A DNA stretch of 9,832 bases from Nitriliruptoraceae bacterium (GTDB lineage Bacteria; Actinomycetota; Nitriliruptoria; Nitriliruptorales; Nitriliruptoraceae): the NCBI GenBank assembly GCA_007134165.1, contig SLLJ01000433.1:1-9832 (forward strand), written 5' to 3'. The translations under genes were made by a program, and so were the position numbers. This document shows, piece by piece, positions 6,742 through 9,832 of the stretch. How positions within the stretch are numbered: the first letter of the stretch is position 1; each line of letters begins with the position of its first letter. Under the pieces are notes generated by a model. The model was not told the origin of the DNA and searched no databases. It saw nothing but the letters and a program-made list of their open reading frames with translations.

Positions 6742-7995
6742 TCAGGTGCCGCCCTCGGCCGGGGCGACGGACCGGTCCCGCAGCCGCCGGGCCACCAGCA
6801 CCCCGGCGAGCGCGACCGCGATCGCGAACAGCATCGCCCACCGAGGGCCGAAGGCGTCCGAGGCGGCACCGTCGATCGCTGCGACCAGCGGCCGGTTGCC
6901 GAGGAAGGCCACACTCCACAGCGCGAACACCCGGCCCCGGAGCTGGTCCGGCACGCGACGCTGCAGCAGCGTGGTGAACCCGGTGACCCCGAGCACGAAC
7001 CCGCTTCCGGTCAACCCGAAGCCGAGCACGGCCACCCACGCGACCGGCGAGAGCGCCACCGTCACGAGCCCGGTCGCGGTGATCAGCCCGCCCGCTGCGG
7101 CGATGCGCCGGCCTCCCCGGGCACGGGTCAGCCGACCGGCCATCAGCGACGTCGGTGCGGCAGCAATCCCGAAGGCGCTGACGAAGGCTGCGGTCAGCCG
7201 GTCACCACCCTCGAACTCGGCGGCCATCGGGGGGCTGAGGGTGATCGCCGGATCCGCCGACGCCCCGACCGCGGCGACGCCCAGCAGGAGCAGTAGCGCC
7301 GGTCGGTCCGACCGCACGTAGCGCAGCCCCTCCCGTACGGACCGGTCACCGGCGTCCGGTGCGGGACGCGGCCGGGTGCGGATCACGAGCAAGGCGACGA
7401 TCAGCACCAGGAAGCTGCCCGCGTTGGCGACGAAGGCTACCTCGGGGCCGCTGACCGCCAGCAGCACGCCCGACACGGCCGGACCCAGTGCCCGGCCCAC
7501 GTTGAAGGTCAGCGAGGTGAGGGCGACGGCCGACTCCAGGTCGGCGTCCGGGACCAACGCCGGCACCACGGCGTTGAGCGCCGGCGCTGCGATGGCCTGC
7601 CCCAGACCGATCCCGAAGGCGCACAGCAGCACGGGCCACGCACCAGGGAAGGCGTCGACTCCGATGATCACCGCAGCCAGCGCGAGTCCGGTCGCGGCAC
7701 TGGCCGACACCAATTGGGAGACGAGCAGGATGAGACGCCGGTCGAAGCGGTCGAGCCATGCGCCGGCGAACGGGCCGAGCACGACCAGTGGCACGAACTG
7801 CGCCACGGAGACCAGCCCCACCTGCAGGGCGGATCCTGACAGCCGGAACACCACGACCGCGGCGGTGACGTTGAACAGCCAGTTGCCGGCATTGGAGGTG
7901 AGCAGCCCCGCGAACCAGGGTCCGAACGTGCGGTCGGTCAGCAGCTGCAGCGTCGTGCGTGGCTGCGGCTGGGCGAACTCGGCCTCGTCGATCAC
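6742..7995 (-). CDS. MFS exporter, MFS_3/EntS-like
   Basis: A 417-residue polytopic membrane protein with about 10-12 hydrophobic segments. The loop between segments 2 and 3 has the major-facilitator motif GAWLDRFDRR (78-87), and a second Gly/Arg-rich loop (MAGRLTRARGGRR) occupies the equivalent site in the C-terminal half. The N-terminus (FGPWFAGLLTSNAGNWLFNVTAAVVVFRLSGSALQVGLV, split here as one region near 24-62) and QLRGRVFALW are typical of the MFS_3 family, which includes the enterobactin exporter EntS and macrolide efflux proteins. It probably exports a small molecule by proton antiport; the substrate is unknown. The GTG at 7995 is the only usable start because an in-frame TAG lies four codons upstream. 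GGAGG ends just 1 nt before the GTG, too close for a normal SD, so initiation may be leaderless. It converges with the TPR gene across 94 bp that contain no clear terminator. Confidence 0.9.
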   Translation of the reverse strand: MIDEAEFAQPQPRTTLQLLTDRTFGPWFAGLLTSNAGNWLFNVTAAVVVFRLSGSALQVGLVSVAQFVPLVVLGPFAGAWLDRFDRRLILLVSQLVSASAATGLALAAVIIGVDAFPGAWPVLLCAFGIGLGQAIAAPALNAVVPALVPDADLESAVALTSLTFNVGRALGPAVSGVLLAVSGPEVAFVANAGSFLVLIVALLVIRTRPRPAPDAGDRSVREGLRYVRSDRPALLLLLGVAAVGASADPAITLSPPMAAEFEGGDRLTAAFVSAFGIAAAPTSLMAGRLTRARGGRRIAAAGGLITATGLVTVALSPVAWVAVLGFGLTGSGFVLGVTGFTTLLQRRVPDQLRGRVFALWSVAFLGNRPLVAAIDGAASDAFGPRWAMLFAIAVALAGVLVARRLRDRSVAPAEGGT

Positions 7996-8001
7996 GCCTC
8001 C

Positions 8002-8007
8002 ACGCTA
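8002..8007 (-). promoter_or_regulatory. Possible -10 element for a leaderless MFS transcript
   Basis: Read on the minus strand, TAGCGT is followed by six nucleotides and then the GTG at 7995. That spacing would place the transcription start on the start codon, a common arrangement in Actinobacteria. The hexamer 17 bp further upstream is TTCGTC, a weak -35. The poor SD spacing of the gene supports the idea. The short motif alone is weak evidence. Confidence 0.3.
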
Positions 8008-8040
8008 CCGGCACAACTCGAGCCGACGAACGGCGTGCGC

Positions 8041-8421
8041 TCAAGTCCTGGACCGCTGCGCCCCGCAGGTCTCGATCGTCGGCTCGGTGGTGAGGCGGTC
8101 GGCGAGGCAGGCGACGGATCGATCGCCTGCTGCGCGAACCGCTCCTGGATGTCGGCACGGATCAGCACAGCGTCGCCGCCCTGCACGTTCAGCAGCGGCG
8201 CGTCCATCGACTCCTTCCCGGGGGTGTTCGCCGCGATCCGGCTTGCCCACGGCTCCGTCCTCCCAGATCGGCGACACCAGGAACTTCAATGGCAACCGTT
8301 GCGCACCGGTCAACATCGAGACCGCCTGCTGGAGCCCGTCCCGGGCTGCATCGGCCACGTTGCTGCCCAGTTCGCGGCTCTGGGCCGCCACCTCGTCATC
8401 GATGACCGCCCAGGCGTGCAC
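8041..8421 (-). pseudogene. Small unknown gene apparently broken by two compensating frameshifts
   Basis: I do not recognise the family. On the minus strand, the frame from GTG 8421 looks coding (high GC3) through ...LPLKFLVSPIWEDGA. Below about 8260 the neighbouring frame becomes the coding-like one (GKESMDAPLLNVQGGDAVLIR, split near 8215-8155; then ADIQERFAQQAID). Below about 8125 the first frame again looks coding (CLADRLTTEPTIETCG) and stops at 8041. One extra base near the five-G run at 8220-8224 and one missing base near 8110-8125 would restore a single product of about 126 residues. No good SD precedes GTG 8421, and an in-frame TGA sits ten codons upstream. Alternatives are sequencing error or a separate 71-residue ORF (7992-8207), whose TGA overlaps the MFS GTG by 4 bp but whose C-terminal half is low-complexity. 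Confidence 0.4.
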
Positions 8422-8680
8422 ATGGCGACGAGGGCTGGAGGCGCACCTTCAAGTCGCATGAGCACGATGCAGCGCGACGTGCAGGTCTGCACGGCCGGTG
8501 ATGGCCGTGACTCGGACGTTGTCGCGACACGGCGCAGGACCATCGCCGATCAGCGGTCCGGAGCGGCACGGGTCGCTGCGGACTGCGGCCGAACGGACGC
8601 ACCGGCAACCGGCAGGGCCCCGGTGACGGCCATAGCGTGACCGAGCAGGATCGCGTATCGAAGACGACTCGGAGGCGGCC
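8422..8680. other. 259-bp gap with no supported gene, probable promoter region of the reductase
   Basis: Frames crossing this gap encode Arg/Ser/Thr-rich sequence typical of antisense or non-coding GC-rich DNA. TAGCGT (8633-8638) is a possible -10 for the downstream reductase, without a clear -35. GGAGG (8671-8675) is the ribosome binding site 5 nt before the ATG at 8681. I see no tRNA, terminator or substantial repeat. Confidence 0.4.
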
Positions 8681-9505
8681 ATGGACGTCACCAGCATCCA
8701 CCTCGACGACGGCACGCCCGTCCCTCGCCTTGGATTCGGAACCTTCCAGCTCGCGGGTGACGACGCCTACCAATCGGTGATGACCGCCCTGGAGACCGGC
8801 TACCGCCACCTCGACACGGCACAGGGCTACGGCAACGAGACCGAGGTCGGACAGGCCCTGGCCGACAGCGACATCGACCGCGACGAGGTGTTCGTCACCA
8901 CCAAGATCCAACCGTCCAACGCCGCCGCCCCCGACGTGCGCAGCTCGACGCAGAAGAGTCTGCAAGAGCTCGGAACCGATCACGTCGATCTGCTGCTGCT
9001 GCACTGGCCCGCGGAGCACGTCGCCCCGCTCGACGAGACCCTCGCGGCCATGAGCGAACTCAAGCAGGAGGGCCTGACCCACCACCTCGGCGTCTCGAAC
9101 TTCCCGTGCCGGATGCTGGCCCGCGCCTTCGAGTTCGCACCGATCGTCACCGACCAGGTCGAGCACCATCCCTACCTCGGCGTGGCCGCGATCGAGGAGG
9201 TGCTGGCGGTCCGCGGCGGGTTCCTGACGGCGTACTCACCGTTGGCCCGCGGGAAGGTGGCTGAAGACGACACCCTCCGGGCGATCGCCGCCGTCCATGG
9301 AGTCAGCCCGGCGCAGGTCACCTTGCGCTGGATGCTGCAGCGGCCCGGGGTCGTTGCGATCCCGAAGTCGGGGACCCCCGAGCGCATCCGCGCCAACTTC
9401 GACGTCCACTGCTTCGAACTCAGCGACGCCGAGATGGTGCGCATCGACGGCCTGGAATGCGGCGAACGGCTCATCGACCCCGAGTTCGCCCCCGCCTGGG
9501 ACTGA
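8681..9505 (+). CDS. Aldo/keto reductase, 2,5-diketogluconate-reductase-like
   Basis: A complete 274-residue NADPH-dependent aldo/keto reductase, the usual length for prokaryotic AKR5-type enzymes, which reduce carbonyls to alcohols in the cytoplasm. The N-terminal LGFGTFQL is followed by the catalytic tetrad: D45 and Y50 in HLDTAQGYGNE, K75 in VTTKIQ and H108 in LLLLHWP. GVSNF, the DQVEHHPYL strand, AYSPLARG and IPKSGTPERIRANF build the rest of the barrel and the NADPH phosphate-binding loop. The start is fixed by GGAGG 5 nt upstream. The DQVEHHP form replaces the usual NQVE-x-HP, a mild variation. The substrate cannot be predicted. The gene stands alone, and its TGA is a normal stop because the family ends at this point. 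Confidence 0.95.
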   Translation: MDVTSIHLDDGTPVPRLGFGTFQLAGDDAYQSVMTALETGYRHLDTAQGYGNETEVGQALADSDIDRDEVFVTTKIQPSNAAAPDVRSSTQKSLQELGTDHVDLLLLHWPAEHVAPLDETLAAMSELKQEGLTHHLGVSNFPCRMLARAFEFAPIVTDQVEHHPYLGVAAIEEVLAVRGGFLTAYSPLARGKVAEDDTLRAIAAVHGVSPAQVTLRWMLQRPGVVAIPKSGTPERIRANFDVHCFELSDAEMVRIDGLECGERLIDPEFAPAWD

Positions 9506-9544
9506 GCGCTGCCTCGGCCGACGCCTCGGGCCGCACACGTGCCG

Positions 9545-9832
9545 ATGCCCGATCCGGTCGACAGCGACGTCTTCCCCCGCCCGATCGCGAGGTTGTGCGC
9601 CCGTGTGGGCGCGAGCTACGCCGTGGACGGGGGTATCCCGCGGCTCGCCCGCACGCAGGATCGGTGGGAGTTGTTCTCCTCCCGGGGCTGCTCGGCGACC
9701 AGCGGGTTCGGTCGGTCGCACAACCGTCCGACTGCCGGCAGTCGGCGGGGGCCGGACCGCTTGACGTCAGCGACGCTGGGGGGAGGCGCGTGCGAACGAC
9801 GACCTGCACGGACCGAGATGCGCAGCCTCGGC
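9545..9832 (+). CDS. Doubtful partial ORF running off the right edge
   Basis: From the ATG at 9545 (or GTG 9539) a frame stays open for 96 codons to the window end. The first 50 residues (PIARLCARVGASYAVDGG, then QDRWELFSS) have high GC3 and a protein-like composition. The remainder becomes Arg/Gly/Ser-rich and may be out of frame. There is no SD. It lies in the same frame as the reductase, after its stop. I do not recognise it; it could be a genuine 5' part of a gene, a frameshifted remnant, or chance. Confidence 0.3.
   Translation, partial: MPDPVDSDVFPRPIARLCARVGASYAVDGGIPRLARTQDRWELFSSRGCSATSGFGRSHNRPTAGSRRGPDRLTSATLGGGACERRPARTEMRSLG

Noticed and set aside
3987..6914. A 975-codon open frame on the minus strand covering the rhodanese and the whole TPR gene
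   Set aside because: Only the last 139 codons (from ATG 4406) look like protein. The rest is antisense to the well-supported TPR gene and is Arg/Gly/Pro-rich, a normal effect of very high GC3.
8280..8460. CTTCAAT and CTTCAAG strings resembling the tRNA-Sec anticodon loop
   Set aside because: Flanking bases do not pair to form an anticodon stem, and no acceptor or T-arm is found nearby.
9503..9505. The reductase TGA as a second Sec codon, since the frame stays open after it
   Set aside because: The reductase is already full length for its family, the sequence after the TGA matches no known extension or redox motif, and the only nearby pairing is a weak 5-bp stem.

Overview
The window is about 9.8 kb of very GC-rich DNA with strongly G/C-biased third codon positions, several GTG starts and compact spacing. 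This points to a high-GC actinobacterium (Actinomycetota); I cannot name the genus. The centrepiece is a selenocysteine (Sec) gene cluster on the plus strand. It has a peroxiredoxin-like gene interrupted by an in-frame TGA (159-737), then selD (selenophosphate synthetase, 900-1844), then selB (Sec-specific elongation factor, 1894-3978). Ordinary ORF calling splits the first gene: it reports only a 141-residue fragment starting at a GTG downstream of the TGA. Read from the ATG at 159, which has a near-perfect Shine-Dalgarno, the TGA falls on the first residue of a CxxC-type redox motif (U44-L-I-C47). A hairpin with a perfect 7-bp stem begins 13 nt after the TGA, where a bacterial SECIS is expected. 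The first gene therefore looks like a substrate of the machinery encoded by the next two. selA and the tRNA-Sec gene selC are not in the window.

The Sec machinery is itself atypical. SelD is about 36 residues shorter than E. coli SelD between two conserved aspartates and has Arg where the family has DVTG-FG. SelB has Gly instead of Asp in the GTPase G4 motif and carries eleven 15-bp tandem repeats (DDRAR/DDRAV pentapeptides) between its G domain and domain II. These could be lineage features, relaxation of the machinery, or sequence errors.

Downstream, a small single-domain rhodanese with no cysteine (3987-4406, minus) lies tail to tail with selB. Divergent from it is a 697-residue TPR-type protein with a C-terminal domain I recall from actinobacterial regulators and ATPases (4554-6647, plus). 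It converges on an MFS_3/EntS-type exporter (6742-7995, minus). Upstream of the exporter, 8041-8421 minus looks like one short gene disrupted by two compensating frameshifts. The right end has a complete aldo/keto reductase (8681-9505, plus) and a doubtful open frame that runs off the window.

The peroxiredoxin-like selenoprotein, rhodanese and aldo/keto reductase share a loose redox/sulfur/selenium theme, but only the first three genes form a functionally linked set.
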